64,000 nucleotides of DNA from Gordonia hydrophobica NBRC 16057 (GCF_001592365.1 NZ_BCWU01000008.1:62001-126000), one strand, 5' to 3'. Shown: positions 55,009 through 64,000, numbered from the stretch's first letter. The notes: a model not told the origin generated them from the letters alone. Numbers and translations: made by a program.

Positions 55009-56910
55009 ATGAGTTCTGAGCTCACCAGCACCCTGTTGTGGCTGGTCCCCGGACTGCCCGCCGCCGGAGCACTCCTTCTGCTCGTCGGCGGTCGGCGCAC
55101 CGACCGCTGGGGACATCTGCTCGCCACCGGACTGTCGGCCGCGTCGGCGATCCTCGGCATCGCGATGTGGATCGGCATGATCGGTCGCGACGAGGCCGCC
55201 CGGAGCGTCACCAGCGGCGCCTACGACTGGATCGGCGCGGGCTCGTTCCGGGTCGACGCCGCCCTGCTGCTGGATCAGCTGTCGATGTGTTTCGTCCTGC
55301 TGATCACCGTCGTCGGGACGTTGATCCACGTCTATTCGATCGGCTACATGGCCCACGATCCGGGTCGTCGCCGGTTCTTCGCCTATCTGAACCTGTTCGT
55401 CGCCGCCATGCTGATCCTGGTCCTGGCCGACAGCTATCTTGGTCTCTATCTCGGCTGGGAGGGCGTGGGTCTCGCGTCGTACCTGCTGATCGGATTCTGG
55501 CAGCACAAGCCGGTGGCGGCGACCGCGGCCAAGAAGGCGTTCGTGATGAACCGCGTCGGCGACATCGGGATGGTGATCGCACTCGCCCTCATGTTCGCGA
55601 CGTTCGGCGCCGTCGATTTCGACGGCGTCTTCGGCGCAGCCGCCACGGGCTCGGAAGCCACCCTCACCTTCATCTGCTTCATGCTGCTGCTGGGTGCGTG
55701 CGCCAAGTCGGCCCAGGTGCCGCTGCAGGCCTGGCTGGGCGACGCGATGGAGGGTCCGACACCGGTCTCCGCGCTCATCCACGCCGCGACCATGGTCACC
55801 GCGGGCGTCTACCTCATCACCCGGTCGGCGCCGCTGTTCAATCTGGCGCCGCATGCGCAGACCGGCGTCGTGGTGGTCGGTGCGGTGACCCTGCTGTTCG
55901 GCGCGATCATCGGCTGCGCGAAGGACGACATCAAGAAGGCCCTCGCCGCGTCGACCATGAGTCAGATCGGCTACATGGTGCTGGCCGCGGGCCTGGGCCC
56001 GGCAGGTTATGCGGTCGCCATCCTGCATCTGTTGACGCACGGCTTCTTCAAGGCGGGACTGTTCCTCGGTTCCGGGTCGGTGATGCACGCGATGAACGAC
56101 GAGACGGACATGCGCAAGCTCGGTGGCCTGCGCACCGTCATGCCGATCACCTTCGTCACCTTCGGGCTCGGTTATCTGGCGATCATCGGCGTCCCGCCGT
56201 TCGCGGGCTTCTACTCCAAGGACCACATCATCGAGGCCGCGCTCAGCTCCGGCGGCGTCCGCGGGTGGATCCTCGGGCTCGCGGCGATCGCCGGCGCAGG
56301 CATCACCGCGTTCTACATGACCCGGGTCATGGCGATGACCTTTTTCGGAGACCGCCGCTGGGCGTCGGACGCGAAACCACACGAGTCGGGCTCGTCGATG
56401 ACCGGGCCGATGATCGTCCTCGCGGTCGGCTCGGTGTTCTCCGGCGGCCTGCTCGCCATCGGCGGGACCCTCACCGATTTCCTCTCCCCCGTCGTCGGCT
56501 CCGCCGGCGAGCACGAGGGTCCGCTGCCGTCGTGGGTCGTCACGGTCGTCGTCCTCGTCGTGGTGCTGATCGGCGTCGGCATCGCGTGGAACCAGTACGG
56601 TCGTGCCGCGATCCCGGAGACCGCTCCGGCCGAGGTCTCGGGGCTCACCCGCGCCGCGCGCGCCGACCTCTACGGCGATCTGTTCAACGAACGCGCGATC
56701 GCTGCGCCGGGTCAGACGCTCATCACCGGGCTGGTTCAGCTCGAGGACCGGGGTCTGGGCGCGGCGACGTCGGGCGTCGGCACCGCAGTGGTCGAGCTGT
56801 CGGACGTCACCCGGCGCAGTCAGAACGGTTTCGTCCGGTCGTACGCCTTGTCGATCCTCGCGGGCACCGTCGTGGTGGCCGCCCTCTCGTTGGTGGTGAG
56901 CGTGCTGTGA
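55009..56910 (+). CDS. nuoL: NADH-quinone oxidoreductase subunit L
   Basis: 633 residues, the distal antiporter-like proton-pumping subunit (MrpA/D family) with about 16 helices. [20 protein letters not shown] near 145 contains the pump Glu. [26 protein letters not shown] near 244 and the helix-8 lysine region [18 protein letters not shown] are conserved. The C-terminal portion should hold the long lateral helix ([16 protein letters not shown]... to the end). The end overlaps nuoM as GTGA (56907-56910). Confidence 0.97.
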   Translation: MSSELTSTLLWLVPGLPAAGALLLLVGGRRTDRWGHLLATGLSAASAILGIAMWIGMIGRDEAARSVTSGAYDWIGAGSFRVDAALLLDQLSMCFVLLITVVGTLIHVYSIGYMAHDPGRRRFFAYLNLFVAAMLILVLADSYLGLYLGWEGVGLASYLLIGFWQHKPVAATAAKKAFVMNRVGDIGMVIALALMFATFGAVDFDGVFGAAATGSEATLTFICFMLLLGACAKSAQVPLQAWLGDAMEGPTPVSALIHAATMVTAGVYLITRSAPLFNLAPHAQTGVVVVGAVTLLFGAIIGCAKDDIKKALAASTMSQIGYMVLAAGLGPAGYAVAILHLLTHGFFKAGLFLGSGSVMHAMNDETDMRKLGGLRTVMPITFVTFGLGYLAIIGVPPFAGFYSKDHIIEAALSSGGVRGWILGLAAIAGAGITAFYMTRVMAMTFFGDRRWASDAKPHESGSSMTGPMIVLAVGSVFSGGLLAIGGTLTDFLSPVVGSAGEHEGPLPSWVVTVVVLVVVLIGVGIAWNQYGRAAIPETAPAEVSGLTRAARADLYGDLFNERAIAAPGQTLITGLVQLEDRGLGAATSGVGTAVVELSDVTRRSQNGFVRSYALSILAGTVVVAALSLVVSVL

Positions 56911-58496
56911 CTGCGATGCCCTGGTTGACGGTGCTGTGGCTGCTGCCCGCGGTCGCATCCCTGGTCGTCATGCTGATGCCGGCCGGCCGCTCCGAGAACG
57001 CGAAACACGTCGCGTTCGGCGCGTCGATCCTCACCCTGGTGTGGGCCGTCATCGTCGCCACCCGCTTCTCGTCGGACGGCCGCGGCTTCCAACTCGTCGA
57101 AGACGTCAGCTGGATCCCTGCGTTCGGCGCCCGCTACACCCTGGCGTTGGACGGGATCGGCCTCGTCTTGATCCTGCTGACCGTGGTGCTGACCCCGATC
57201 CTGCTGCTCGCCGGCTGGCGCGACGTGAGCACCGCCTCCGGCCATGCGCGCCGCACCCACATCTACATCGCACTGATGCTGGCGGTCGAGGCGATGGTGT
57301 TGATGAGCTTCGTCGCCACCGACGTCCTGCTGTTCTACATCTTCTTCGAAGCCATGCTGGTGCCGATGTACTTCCTCATCGGCGGCTTCGGTCCCGCCGA
57401 GGAGAGGGTCCGCTCGCGTGCCGCGGTGAAGTTCCTGCTGTACAACCTGTTCGGCGGACTCATCATGATGGCGTCGGTGATCGGCCTGTACGTGGTGAGT
57501 GCGCGCTCCGGACTCGGCCCGGACGGCAATGGCACGTTCAGCTTCATCGACCTGTCCGATGCCGCCGCGACCGGCAGGCTCGACGCGTCGTCGACCACCC
57601 TGAACGTGCTGTTCCTCGGGTTCCTGTTCGCGTTCGCCGTCAAGGCGCCGCTGTGGCCGCTGCACACCTGGCTGCCCGACGCCGCCGTCTCCACCACACC
57701 GGCCGCCGCCGTGATGATGATGGCGGTGATGGACAAGGTCGGCACGTTCGCGATGCTGCGTTTCTGCCTCGGCCTGTTCCCGGAGTCGGCGGAGACGTTC
57801 GCGCCGTGGATCTCGGCGCTCGCCGTCGTCAGCGTCGTCTACGGCGCGATCTGCGCGATCGGTCAGCGCGACGTGATGCGGCTGATCGCGTACACCTCCA
57901 TCTCGCACTTCGGCTTCATCGTGCTGGGTGTCTTCGCGCTCACCAGTCAGGGCCAGTCCGGGTCGGCGCTGTACATGGTCAACCACGGGCTCTCCACCGC
58001 GGCGCTGTTCCTGATCGCCGGGTTCCTGGTGTCGCAGCGCGGCAGCGCACTGATCGCCGACTACGGCGGGGTGCAGAAGATCGCGCCGATCCTCGCGGGG
58101 ACGTTCCTCGTGGCGGGCATGGCGACGCTGTCGCTGCCGGGTCTGGCGCCGTTCGTCAGCGAGTTCCTGGTCATCATCGGGACGTTCACGCGGTATCCGG
58201 TCGCGGCGATCATCGCCTCGATCGCCCTGGTCCTGTCGGCCATGTACATCCTGTGGACCTATCAGCGGATGATGGGCGGCCCGGAGCGCAAGAGCGTCAC
58301 CGTCGATCAGTCCGACGCACCGATCCGCGATCTGGATCTGCGGCAGAAGGTGGTCGTCGCGCCGCTGCTCATCGGCCTGCTGGTGTTGGGTTTCTTCCCG
58401 AGACTGGCCCTCGACTACATCAATCCGGCGGTGGAGCACCAAGCCCACCAGGTCGAGCAGCACGATCCCGCACCGACGGCGGAGGAGGCACGATGA
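56907..58496 (+). CDS. nuoM: NADH-quinone oxidoreductase subunit M
   Basis: 529 residues, second antiporter-like proton pump, 14 helices. [23 protein letters not shown] near 138 carries the conserved Glu. [31 protein letters not shown] near 240 carries the central Lys and is the clearest NuoM signature. The start is GTG at 56907 ([14 protein letters not shown]), coupled to the nuoL stop. A longer upstream open frame is only the continuation into nuoL sequence. Confidence 0.97.
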   Translation: MTAMPWLTVLWLLPAVASLVVMLMPAGRSENAKHVAFGASILTLVWAVIVATRFSSDGRGFQLVEDVSWIPAFGARYTLALDGIGLVLILLTVVLTPILLLAGWRDVSTASGHARRTHIYIALMLAVEAMVLMSFVATDVLLFYIFFEAMLVPMYFLIGGFGPAEERVRSRAAVKFLLYNLFGGLIMMASVIGLYVVSARSGLGPDGNGTFSFIDLSDAAATGRLDASSTTLNVLFLGFLFAFAVKAPLWPLHTWLPDAAVSTTPAAAVMMMAVMDKVGTFAMLRFCLGLFPESAETFAPWISALAVVSVVYGAICAIGQRDVMRLIAYTSISHFGFIVLGVFALTSQGQSGSALYMVNHGLSTAALFLIAGFLVSQRGSALIADYGGVQKIAPILAGTFLVAGMATLSLPGLAPFVSEFLVIIGTFTRYPVAAIIASIALVLSAMYILWTYQRMMGGPERKSVTVDQSDAPIRDLDLRQKVVVAPLLIGLLVLGFFPRLALDYINPAVEHQAHQVEQHDPAPTAEEAR

Positions 58497-60172
58497 CCGC
58501 ACTCGCTCTCGATCCCCACAGCATCGACTACTTCCGCCTGTCGCCGATGCTGATCGTGTTCGGCGTGGCGGTGGTCGCGGTGTTGGTCGAAGCGTTCGCC
58601 TCGGCCGCGCACCGGTACCGCGTCCAGCTGGCACTCGCCTCGGTCGGATTGATCGCGTCCATGATCGCGCTCGGTTTCGTCGTCGCGTCGTTCCGGACCG
58701 ACGGCGCCTCCGACGCGATGTCCGGAGCGGTCGTCATCGACGGTCCCACCCTGTTCCTGCAGGGCACGGTCCTGGTGGTCGCCCTCGGTGCGGTCCTGAT
58801 CATGGGTGAGCGACGACTCGACCGAGTCTGGGCGCCGGTGGAGGTCCAGACCGCGGCCGGGGCCCGCATCTCCGTCACCGCCTCCGGTCGGGACGCCGAG
58901 GGGTCGATCGTCGACGATGCCGACCTGCCCGCCGACGCGTTCACCCCGTCCGGTGCGACGGTCCCCGGCTCCCCCGACGAGCTGATCGCCGGCCGCTCCG
59001 GGACCGTCACCACCGAGGTGTATCCGCTGGCTCTGCTCGCCGTCGGCGGCATGATGCTGTTCGGCGCGTGCGGCGACCTGCTGACGATGTTCATCGCCTT
59101 GGAAGTGCTGTCGCTGCCGCTGTATCTGCTGTGCGCGCTGGCCCGTCGACGTCGACTGCTCTCCCAGGAGGCGTCGCTCAAGTACTTCCTGCTCGGCGCG
59201 TTCTCATCCGCGATCTTCCTGTTCGGCGCGGCGTTCGCCTACGGCGCGACGGGGTCGGTCGACCTCGGCGACATCGGAGCCGCCGTCGCGGGCACCGCCT
59301 CCGGCGAGGCGTCCGACCACATGCTGGCCCTGCTCGCCATGGCATTGATCGCCGTCGGGCTGTTGTTCAAGGTCGGTGCCGTCCCGTTCGGTTCGTGGAT
59401 CCCCGACGTCTATCAGGGGGCGCCGAGCCCGGTGACGGCGCTGATGGCGTCGGCGACCAAGGTCGCCGCGTTCGGCGGGCTGCTCCGGGTGTTGCACGTG
59501 GCGTTTCCGTCGCTCGAGTCGGATTGGCGACCCGCCCTGTGGGTGGTCGCGATCGCGACGATGGTGATCGCCACCGTCATGGCCGTGACGCAGCACGACA
59601 TCAAACGCATGCTCGCGTACTCGTCGATCAGCCACGTCGGCTTCGCGCTCGTCGGCGCCGTGACCATCAGCGAGGCCGGAGTCTCGACCACCCTGTTTTA
59701 TGTGGCCGCCTACGCGGTGTCCGCATTCGGCGCGTTCGCGCTGCTGTCGGTGGTGCGCGACGCCACCGGCCGCGAGGCCACCGACTTCGACGCCTGGACC
59801 GGACTGGGCCGTCGACGCCCGCTCGTCGGCGCGATGATGTCGCTGTTTCTGCTGTCTTTCGCCGGGATTCCCCTCACCAGCGGCTTCATCGCGAAGTTCG
59901 CGGTCTTCAACGCGGCGGGGCACGACGGGGCGTGGACGCTGGTCATCGTCGGTGTGGTGTGCAGCGCGATCGCCGCCTACTTCTACATCCGAGTCATTGT
60001 CGCGATGTTCTTCGCCGACGCGGAGAATCCCGAGGAGGCGCCCGATGTGGTGACCCCGAGCCTGCTGACGTCGATCCCGATCGCCGTCTCCGCCGCCGTC
60101 ACCCTGGTCCTCGGCATCTTCCCCCAGTGGCTCCTCGACATCGCCGACGCAGCCTCCACCTTCCTGAGATAG
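58493..60172 (+). CDS. nuoN: NADH-quinone oxidoreductase subunit N
   Basis: 559 residues, third antiporter-like pump, next to NuoK. MLFGACGDLLTMFIALEVLSLPLYLLCAL near 185 carries the pump Glu, and LLFKVGAVPFGSWIPDVYQGAPSPVTALMASATKVAAFGG near 286 is the diagnostic core with its Lys. There is an insert of about 45 hydrophilic residues between helices 3 and 4 (VEVQTAAGARISVTASGRDAEGS..., about 117-165), common in actinobacteria. It is the last gene of the operon. No clear terminator follows; instead there are dispersed repeats. Confidence 0.97.
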   Translation: MTALALDPHSIDYFRLSPMLIVFGVAVVAVLVEAFASAAHRYRVQLALASVGLIASMIALGFVVASFRTDGASDAMSGAVVIDGPTLFLQGTVLVVALGAVLIMGERRLDRVWAPVEVQTAAGARISVTASGRDAEGSIVDDADLPADAFTPSGATVPGSPDELIAGRSGTVTTEVYPLALLAVGGMMLFGACGDLLTMFIALEVLSLPLYLLCALARRRRLLSQEASLKYFLLGAFSSAIFLFGAAFAYGATGSVDLGDIGAAVAGTASGEASDHMLALLAMALIAVGLLFKVGAVPFGSWIPDVYQGAPSPVTALMASATKVAAFGGLLRVLHVAFPSLESDWRPALWVVAIATMVIATVMAVTQHDIKRMLAYSSISHVGFALVGAVTISEAGVSTTLFYVAAYAVSAFGAFALLSVVRDATGREATDFDAWTGLGRRRPLVGAMMSLFLLSFAGIPLTSGFIAKFAVFNAAGHDGAWTLVIVGVVCSAIAAYFYIRVIVAMFFADAENPEEAPDVVTPSLLTSIPIAVSAAVTLVLGIFPQWLLDIADAASTFLR

Positions 60173-60200
60173 CCTCTACGCCGCGCGAGCACCGCCCCGT

Positions 60201-60300
60201 CACGCTGGTCAAGTGCCGCCTGCAAGCACAGGCAAGCGACTCCCCCTACGCTGGTCGAGTGCCGCCTGCGAGCGCAGCGAGCAAGCGGTGTATCGAGACC
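60201..60300 (+). repeat. Two tandem copies of the dispersed intergenic repeat
   Basis: 60201-60239 (degenerate) and 60248-60300 share ACGCTGGTCGAGTGCCGCCT, then GCGAGCGCAGCGAGCAAGC and TATCGAGACC, with the arms at 41843-41933 and 42292-42377. All copies lie between genes. The core is partly self-complementary (GCGAGCGCAGCGAGC). Confidence 0.75.
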
Positions 60301-60342
60301 GCCCCTCCACGAAACCTCCTGACACACAACACCATTCGCCCC

Positions 60343-60828
60343 CTACTCCCGCGCGAACACCGTCTCCCCGGTCGCCGCCACCGCCAGCCGGATCCGCTCC
60401 CGCAGATCATCGGACGCCACGTCAGCGAGGTCGTCGACCGACTGCCATCCGACCTCCGTGAGTTCGCCGTCCGCAGGCCGCGGTTCGCCGCTGACCCAGC
60501 AACACCGGAACGTCAGATCGAGGTAGTCCACTTGATCGCCGTTCACGTGCGTGCGCCGAGGCAGTTGATGCACCCAGGCCAGGTGCTCGACGACGATCTC
60601 CACGTCGGCCTCCTCGCGCGCCTCCCGCCGCGCGGCCACCGCGGGCTCCTCACCGGGGTCGACGATCCCGGTGATCGGCGCCAGCGCGCCGTTGTCCGAC
60701 CGCCGCCCCAGCAGGACCTCGACCCCGTCCGATGTCTCTCGCAGGATCACCGCGGTGACCCCGATGAGGACCAGCGGGTCGTGACCGATGTGCTTGCGCA
60801 GGGCGAGGACGTATTCGGGCGTCGGCAT
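60343..60828 (-). CDS. NUDIX hydrolase
   Basis: 161 residues. The Nudix box reads GIVDPGEEPAVAARREAREEADVEI near 54-78: the REAREEA core with its metal-binding glutamates is intact, and the final Gly is replaced. Surrounding strands LVLIGVTAVILRETSDGVEVLLGRRSDNGALAPITG fit the ADP-ribose/dNTP pyrophosphohydrolase class. These enzymes cleave X-linked nucleoside diphosphates; the substrate cannot be read. ATG at 60828 follows a TAGCCT box after 7 bases, so the mRNA is probably leaderless. Confidence 0.92.
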   Translation of the reverse strand: MPTPEYVLALRKHIGHDPLVLIGVTAVILRETSDGVEVLLGRRSDNGALAPITGIVDPGEEPAVAARREAREEADVEIVVEHLAWVHQLPRRTHVNGDQVDYLDLTFRCCWVSGEPRPADGELTEVGWQSVDDLADVASDDLRERIRLAVAATGETVFARE

Positions 60829-60835
60829 GGTCGCC

Positions 60836-60841
60836 AGGCTA
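60836..60841 (-). promoter_or_regulatory. -10 box TAGCCT for leaderless NUDIX mRNA
   Basis: On the minus strand TAGCCT ends 7 bases before the ATG at 60828. Confidence 0.55.
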
Positions 60842-60899
60842 CGCGGGCGATGTGCCCCCTCCGTGAACCTTTCAAAGAGGTGATGTCGGGCCTATCGCC

Positions 60900-60905
60900 T
60901 ATCTT
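60900..60905 (+). promoter_or_regulatory. -10 box TATCTT for a leaderless MmpS-like gene
   Basis: TATCTT ends 6 bases before the ATG at 60912. Confidence 0.55.
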
Positions 60906-60911
60906 TCTCGT

Positions 60912-61807
60912 ATGACGTTTGACGAAGGTCGCACTGCCGTAACGAGAGACACCACTTCGAACAATTCGCGTCGAAGGTTGCTTTGGACTCTCGGCGGAGT
61001 CATCGCCGTTCTTTTGCTCGTCATCGCTGTCGGTCTCGGGTACCTCCTCGGTCGCGGAACTTCTGACACCCGCGAACCGACTGCGCATCCAGCAGCCAAC
61101 GAGGGCGAGTCACTGCGGTCCGCAGCGACGCGCATGTTGCGCGAAGGCGAGCGACTCGAAGCACGCGGTAACCCCGAGGAGGAGGTGTTGGCATTCTTCG
61201 ATCGGTGGGCCGTACCTGCATGCGCGGCAACGATCAAAGGGTTTGCCGAGGCATTCGGAGGATTCGGCACCACCCCCGACGAACAGTCGAAAGCGACGCG
61301 TCTTATCTCAGTCAAGGAGTCGGCGACTCCGGCACCGTTGTCACCGAAACCAGCGGGGACAGCGAAACGCAGAAATGGCGCCGATCGTCTGGGCGCTGGA
61401 TGCTGACCTGCGAAGGTCTCTTCGATCCTGATGACGACACTTCGACTGCCACTCTGCCCACGCCGACGGCTCAGAAATCGACTGCGGAGTTGCCGACGAG
61501 CACGCTCGCGACATCGACGACCGCTACGACCGTACCCCGGCAGCAGGCGCCGCAAGTGTTGTTGACGGTCGAGGCAGACACCTCCTCCGTCCAGATCGCC
61601 TACTCGCCCGGCGCCTGGCAGTCGTACACGCTCAGCTATTCAAACGCTGCCGGCAGATACGCAATGTCTTTGAACGCCACCCCACAGACCACGCAGAATT
61701 TGTACATCGCCGTACGTGGGTCGACCGGACACCACTGCAGAATCCGAGTGGACGGCGTCGTGATCGTGACCGACGCCGGGCCTGACCAGGCGGTCTGTCG
61801 AAGTTGA
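60912..61807 (+). pseudogene. Membrane-anchored MmpS-like protein, frameshifted
   Basis: The first frame (60912 to about 61308) encodes a short cytoplasmic tail, one membrane helix (LLWTLGGVIAVLLLVIAVGLGYLLG, about 23-47) and an extracytoplasmic helical region with VLAFFDRWAVPAC. The sequence then continues sensibly only in another frame: SQGVGDSGTVVTETSGD, KWRRSSGRWMLTCEGLFDPDD, a Thr/Ser-rich linker, and a C-terminal beta domain (VLLTVEADTSSVQIAYSPGA ... CRIRVDGVVIVTDAGPDQAVC) that resembles MmpS-type domains in its Cys-RI-VDG and final Cys. One base lost near ATCTCAGTCAAGG (about 61308) would join them. The MmpS link is by pattern only. The shift may be real or a base-calling error. Confidence 0.65.
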
Positions 61808-61841
61808 GGGAACAGGTGGCCTGTACCGACATCGGACCAGG

Positions 61842-62153
61842 CTACGCGGCCTCGATCTCCTTCTCGGCCGCGATCGCGTCGATTCGCTGGGCGAGCGCGA
61901 CGTCGTATGACGTCAGCTGACCCGCGCTGTGGGTGGTCAAACGATACGTGACCGTCGGATAGCGCAGGTCGATGTCCGGGTGATGGTTCGCCTCTTCCGC
62001 GGCCGCGACGACCGCGGTCACCATGTCGAGGCCGCGCACCATGGTGCCCGGTCGGAACGTCGCGACGAGCGCGCCGTCAACGACGGTCCACGCGCCCGAC
62101 GTCTGCGCGTCGGCATCACGGTCGGTCAGGGGTTCGGGCTGGTAGTCGCTCAT
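61842..62153 (-). CDS. 4a-hydroxytetrahydrobiopterin (pterin-4a-carbinolamine) dehydratase family
   Basis: 103 residues, single PCD/DCoH domain: VATFRPGTMVRGLDMVTAVVAAAEEANHHPDIDLRYPTVTYRLTTHSAGQLTSYDVALAQRIDAIA. The catalytic motif [E]xNHHPxxxxxY with further His (TTHSAG, TxHxxxG-LTxxD) is complete. The enzyme recycles the pterin cofactor of aromatic hydroxylases. Bacterial homologues also act in other, unclear roles, and no hydroxylase is nearby. The ATG at 62153 follows a TAGCGT box after 7 bases, so a leaderless mRNA is likely; longer upstream readings are shadows. Confidence 0.92.
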   Translation of the reverse strand: MSDYQPEPLTDRDADAQTSGAWTVVDGALVATFRPGTMVRGLDMVTAVVAAAEEANHHPDIDLRYPTVTYRLTTHSAGQLTSYDVALAQRIDAIAAEKEIEAA

Positions 62154-62160
62154 GGCATCG

Positions 62161-62166
62161 ACGCTA
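62161..62166 (-). promoter_or_regulatory. -10 box TAGCGT for leaderless PCD mRNA
   Basis: On the minus strand TAGCGT ends 7 bases before the ATG at 62153. Confidence 0.55.
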
Positions 62167-62302
62167 CGCGCGATCGGGATCCGCGGCGGCCGGATGACCC
62201 GCCGATCCCGGATCATGTTCCCCGCTGAGCGCCGGCATTGTCTCTTCCGACAACCGTGACGCCCAGCGGGGAATCTGGTCCGGGCAGACGCCAGGATCGC
62301 GG

Positions 62303-63259
62303 TCAGCCACCGGTCACCGGAGCCACCGGAACGCACGGCACCGGCACGGGGTGTGCCGGGTCGAGCGCGTTCAGTACGAGTGCGGCACTGCGGCGGTTCG
62401 AGGTGATCGACAGGTGGTCGGAGTGATCGAGACGGCAGCCGTCTTGCACCACGATGTTGCGCACGCTGGTCCCGGGCGGACCGTCGAGAAGACCGGCGGT
62501 GTAGGGCGTGACGATCTCGTCGTCCCGGGTGACGATGTTCGTGTACCGCACGCCCGGCAGGTAGGGCGTCGGGATGCGCACCGCTCGGTTGAAGTTCAGG
62601 TCCCGCGGCGGCGTCCGGCAGTCGCGGCACTCCGGCCGGACAGGCGCCGGAATGCCCAGTCGCGAGCGGAAGGCGGCGATCGCCTCGCCGCGCGCATCGT
62701 CGTCGTCCGGCCCCTGCTTCCAGTACGGCGCCAGTGACACGTAGTGCGCCACATGACCGCGACCGCCGAGGTATTTCATCCAGTACGTGGGTATCTCCGT
62801 GCCGAGCGAATGGCCGACGAGATCGACCTGCTCGACGCCCGTCGCCGCCATGACGCGATCTACGAATCGTTTGACGTCCCAGGCGCTGTCGATCTTCGGT
62901 CCCAACCCGCCGAGCGCAGACGCCGGCCACACGGACGACACTGCGCCGTAGGTGGGTGCGAAGACGCAATAGCCCGCGTTCGTCAACACCGGGGCGAGCG
63001 TCGCCCAGTTGGTCTGCCGTCCGCCGCCGCTGCCGTGCAGCAGCACCACCGGACGCGGATGCTGCACCGTCGGGACACACGAGAAGTCGTTGGTGCCGGG
63101 CAGCGATCCGCCGGGGTCGGCCAGCTCCGCACCGATGCCTGCGAGGAAGTTGTAGACGACCGGGAGTTCAGTCCTCGCCGACGCTGTCGGCGCGACGACC
63201 CCCAGCGTGGTCACGGCACAGACGAGAAGCACCGCGATCTCGAGGAGCCGGGCACGCAC
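62303..63259 (-). CDS. Secreted lipase/esterase (alpha/beta hydrolase)
   Basis: 318 residues with a Sec signal peptide (LLEIAVLLVCAVTTLGVVAPTASA, cleavage about residue 28). HPRPVVLLHGSGGGRQTNWATLAPVL near 69 is the oxyanion-hole region of class 2 lipases (LipA/EstA-type). The nucleophile elbow GHSLG is near 151, an acidic residue is in TRDDEIVTPY near 248, and the catalytic His is probably in LDHSDHLSITSNRR near 283. It should act outside the membrane on acylglycerols or cell-wall esters. GTG at 63259 lies only three bases after the speG stop, so it is co-transcribed with speG. Confidence 0.89.
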   Translation of the reverse strand: MRARLLEIAVLLVCAVTTLGVVAPTASARTELPVVYNFLAGIGAELADPGGSLPGTNDFSCVPTVQHPRPVVLLHGSGGGRQTNWATLAPVLTNAGYCVFAPTYGAVSSVWPASALGGLGPKIDSAWDVKRFVDRVMAATGVEQVDLVGHSLGTEIPTYWMKYLGGRGHVAHYVSLAPYWKQGPDDDDARGEAIAAFRSRLGIPAPVRPECRDCRTPPRDLNFNRAVRIPTPYLPGVRYTNIVTRDDEIVTPYTAGLLDGPPGTSVRNIVVQDGCRLDHSDHLSITSNRRSAALVLNALDPAHPVPVPCVPVAPVTGG

Positions 63260-63262
63260 CCG

Positions 63263-63808
63263 TCATTCCCCGCCGGGCGCGAGCCAGTCGTCGGCGAAGA
63301 TCGCCATCCGGGTCGCGTCACGGTACACCCCATCGGCGAAGAACTCCTGCCGCAGCACACCTTCGACGGCGAACCCCGCCTTCTCGTAAACGTGCACCGC
63401 CGCGACGTTCGCGGTGTCGACCAGCAACCACACCTTGTGCAGATTCAACGTCCGGAACGCGAAGTCGACGGCACGCCGGGTCGCTGCGCTGGCGTAGCCG
63501 CGCCCCTGTTCGCTCGGCGAGATGATGATCTGGAACTCGCAGTTCCGGTGAATCGGATCGATGTACATCAATTCCACCAGTCCCACCCGCCGACCGGCCG
63601 TCTCGACGATGAATCGTCGCTCATGGTCGCTGCCGCGCCGCCGGTCGAAGCCGTCGTCGAGATCGGCCATGGTGGCGTGCGCCGGTTCGAACCAGTACCG
63701 CATCACCTCCGGGTCGTTGAACAGCGCGTGCACATAGGGCAGGTCGGACCGTTCCAGCGCGCGCAGCATCGGTGCAGCGAAGGTCTCCGGAGATGTGGCA
63801 GCGCTCAT
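63263..63808 (-). CDS. speG: Spermidine N1-acetyltransferase-like GNAT protein
   Basis: 181 residues. GNAT fold with close resemblance to E. coli SpeG along its length: RDLPYVHALFNDPEVMRYWF-type start (RALERSDLPYVHALFNDPEVMRYWFEP), ERRFIVETAGRRVGLVELMYIDPIHRNCEFQIIISPSEQGRGYAS, VYEKAGFAVEGVLRQEFFADGVYRDATRMAIF. EQGRGYA is the acetyl-CoA loop. SpeG acetylates spermidine or spermine to prevent toxicity. The ATG at 63808 follows TAGGGT after 7 bases (leaderless). It precedes the secreted lipase by three bases, an unexplained pairing. Confidence 0.9.
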   Translation of the reverse strand: MSAATSPETFAAPMLRALERSDLPYVHALFNDPEVMRYWFEPAHATMADLDDGFDRRRGSDHERRFIVETAGRRVGLVELMYIDPIHRNCEFQIIISPSEQGRGYASAATRRAVDFAFRTLNLHKVWLLVDTANVAAVHVYEKAGFAVEGVLRQEFFADGVYRDATRMAIFADDWLAPGGE

Positions 63809-63815
63809 GAACTCG

Positions 63816-63821
63816 ACCCTA
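63816..63821 (-). promoter_or_regulatory. -10 box TAGGGT for leaderless speG mRNA
   Basis: On the minus strand TAGGGT ends 7 bases before the ATG at 63808. Confidence 0.6.
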
Positions 63822-63854
63822 CTGCGTGGCCGGGCCGGTCGACAGGCGTCGCCG

Positions 63855-64000
63855 TCAGATGTCCTCGAACGAGCCGCCGCGCCCCTTCCCGGAGGCGAAT
63901 CGTCCGGCGCCGCCGACGCCGTCGGCCCGTAAGGAGGTCATGCCGATCGCGAACTCGCGCCGGAGCGCAGTCTCCTCCGTGTCGGACCACTGCGCGCGCG
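63855..64000 (-). CDS. C-terminal end of an unidentified protein
   Basis: The open frame enters from the right edge and ends at TGA 63855-63857. The visible tail includes QWSDTEETALRREFAIGMTS and then GAGRFASGKGRGGSFEDI. It has the look of the C-terminus of an actinobacterial enoyl-CoA hydratase/isomerase-family protein, but too little is visible to assign it. The coding frame is supported by its codon use and by the distance to speG (46 bases to the speG start). Confidence 0.55.
   Translation of the reverse strand, partial: RAQWSDTEETALRREFAIGMTSLRADGVGGAGRFASGKGRGGSFEDI

Noticed and set aside
54943-56958. 671-codon leftward frame opposite nuoL
   Set aside because: His/Asp/Arg-rich shadow typical of antisense to membrane-protein genes; nuoL on the other strand is complete.
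63805-63990. 61-codon leftward frame at the right edge
   Set aside because: Arg-rich shadow; the neighbouring frame ending at 63855 reads as a sensible protein C-terminus.

Overview
The window is about two-thirds G+C and gene-dense. It reads as chromosome from a mycolic-acid actinobacterium (order Mycobacteriales), most probably Gordonia or a close relative. The reasons are gene order and family content: a receiver-protein / acyl-CoA dehydrogenase / nuoA-N block ordered as in Mycobacterium, a nirBD plus NarK plus HemD-winged-helix cluster also known from Mycobacterium, a 13E12/DUF222-type gene with a LexA box, monomeric NADP-isocitrate dehydrogenase, an MmpS-like protein, a tRNA without encoded CCA, and many start codons placed 6-7 bases after a TAnnnT box (leaderless genes). 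The genus is an inference.

Layout. 1-5809: nitrite assimilation. nirB (5' end outside the window), nirD and a sirohydrochlorin chelatase run rightwards. A HemD/winged-helix protein and a NarK-type transporter run leftwards. Together they supply nitrite, reduce it and make siroheme. 5810-14952: a small Arg/Trp-rich ORF with a perfect terminator, a single-chain ABC exporter, an SMP-30-like protein, a PadR regulator, a FadH-type dienoyl-CoA reductase, a decayed SOS-linked DUF222 gene, an SDR and oligoribonuclease.

15054-17710: tRNA-His followed by a compact accessory cassette. It holds two leftward HTH genes, a divergent PEP-synthase-like enzyme that has the ATP-grasp and phosphohistidine domains but no middle domain, and the first 24 codons of a histidine phosphatase. 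17764-21592: a TPP riboswitch in front of an SDR, then aconitase. 21667-32050: a DGPF/YCII protein and, 8 kb away, an ECF42-like sigma factor that share one promoter and leader structure. Between them lies a six-gene acid-catabolic operon (MFS, CoA-transferase, acyl-CoA dehydrogenase, SDR, enoyl-CoA hydratase, thiolase) with a LysR regulator.

32067-40182: an orphan DNA methyltransferase, isocitrate dehydrogenase, an AI-2E-family membrane protein, and an alkylation-repair operon in which an ECF sigma factor is translationally coupled to ogt, alkB, tag and a frameshifted alkA, with a second ogt upstream. 40263-42505: a GGCT-like protein, a pyridoxal kinase, and a 0.75-kb noncoding region bounded by roughly 90-bp inverted repeats. 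42506-60172: the receiver protein, an acyl-CoA dehydrogenase and the full 14-gene respiratory complex I operon. 60173-64000: dispersed repeats, a NUDIX protein, a frameshifted MmpS-like gene, a pterin dehydratase, a secreted lipase, SpeG, and the end of an unidentified gene.

Three genes (DUF222, alkA, MmpS-like) are out of frame. Whether these are real lesions or base-calling errors cannot be decided from the sequence alone. The most interesting items are the PEP-utilising cassette, the ECF42/DGPF shared promoter, the sigma-led alkylation-repair operon, and the riboswitch with a Shine-Dalgarno-masking hairpin in front of an SDR.
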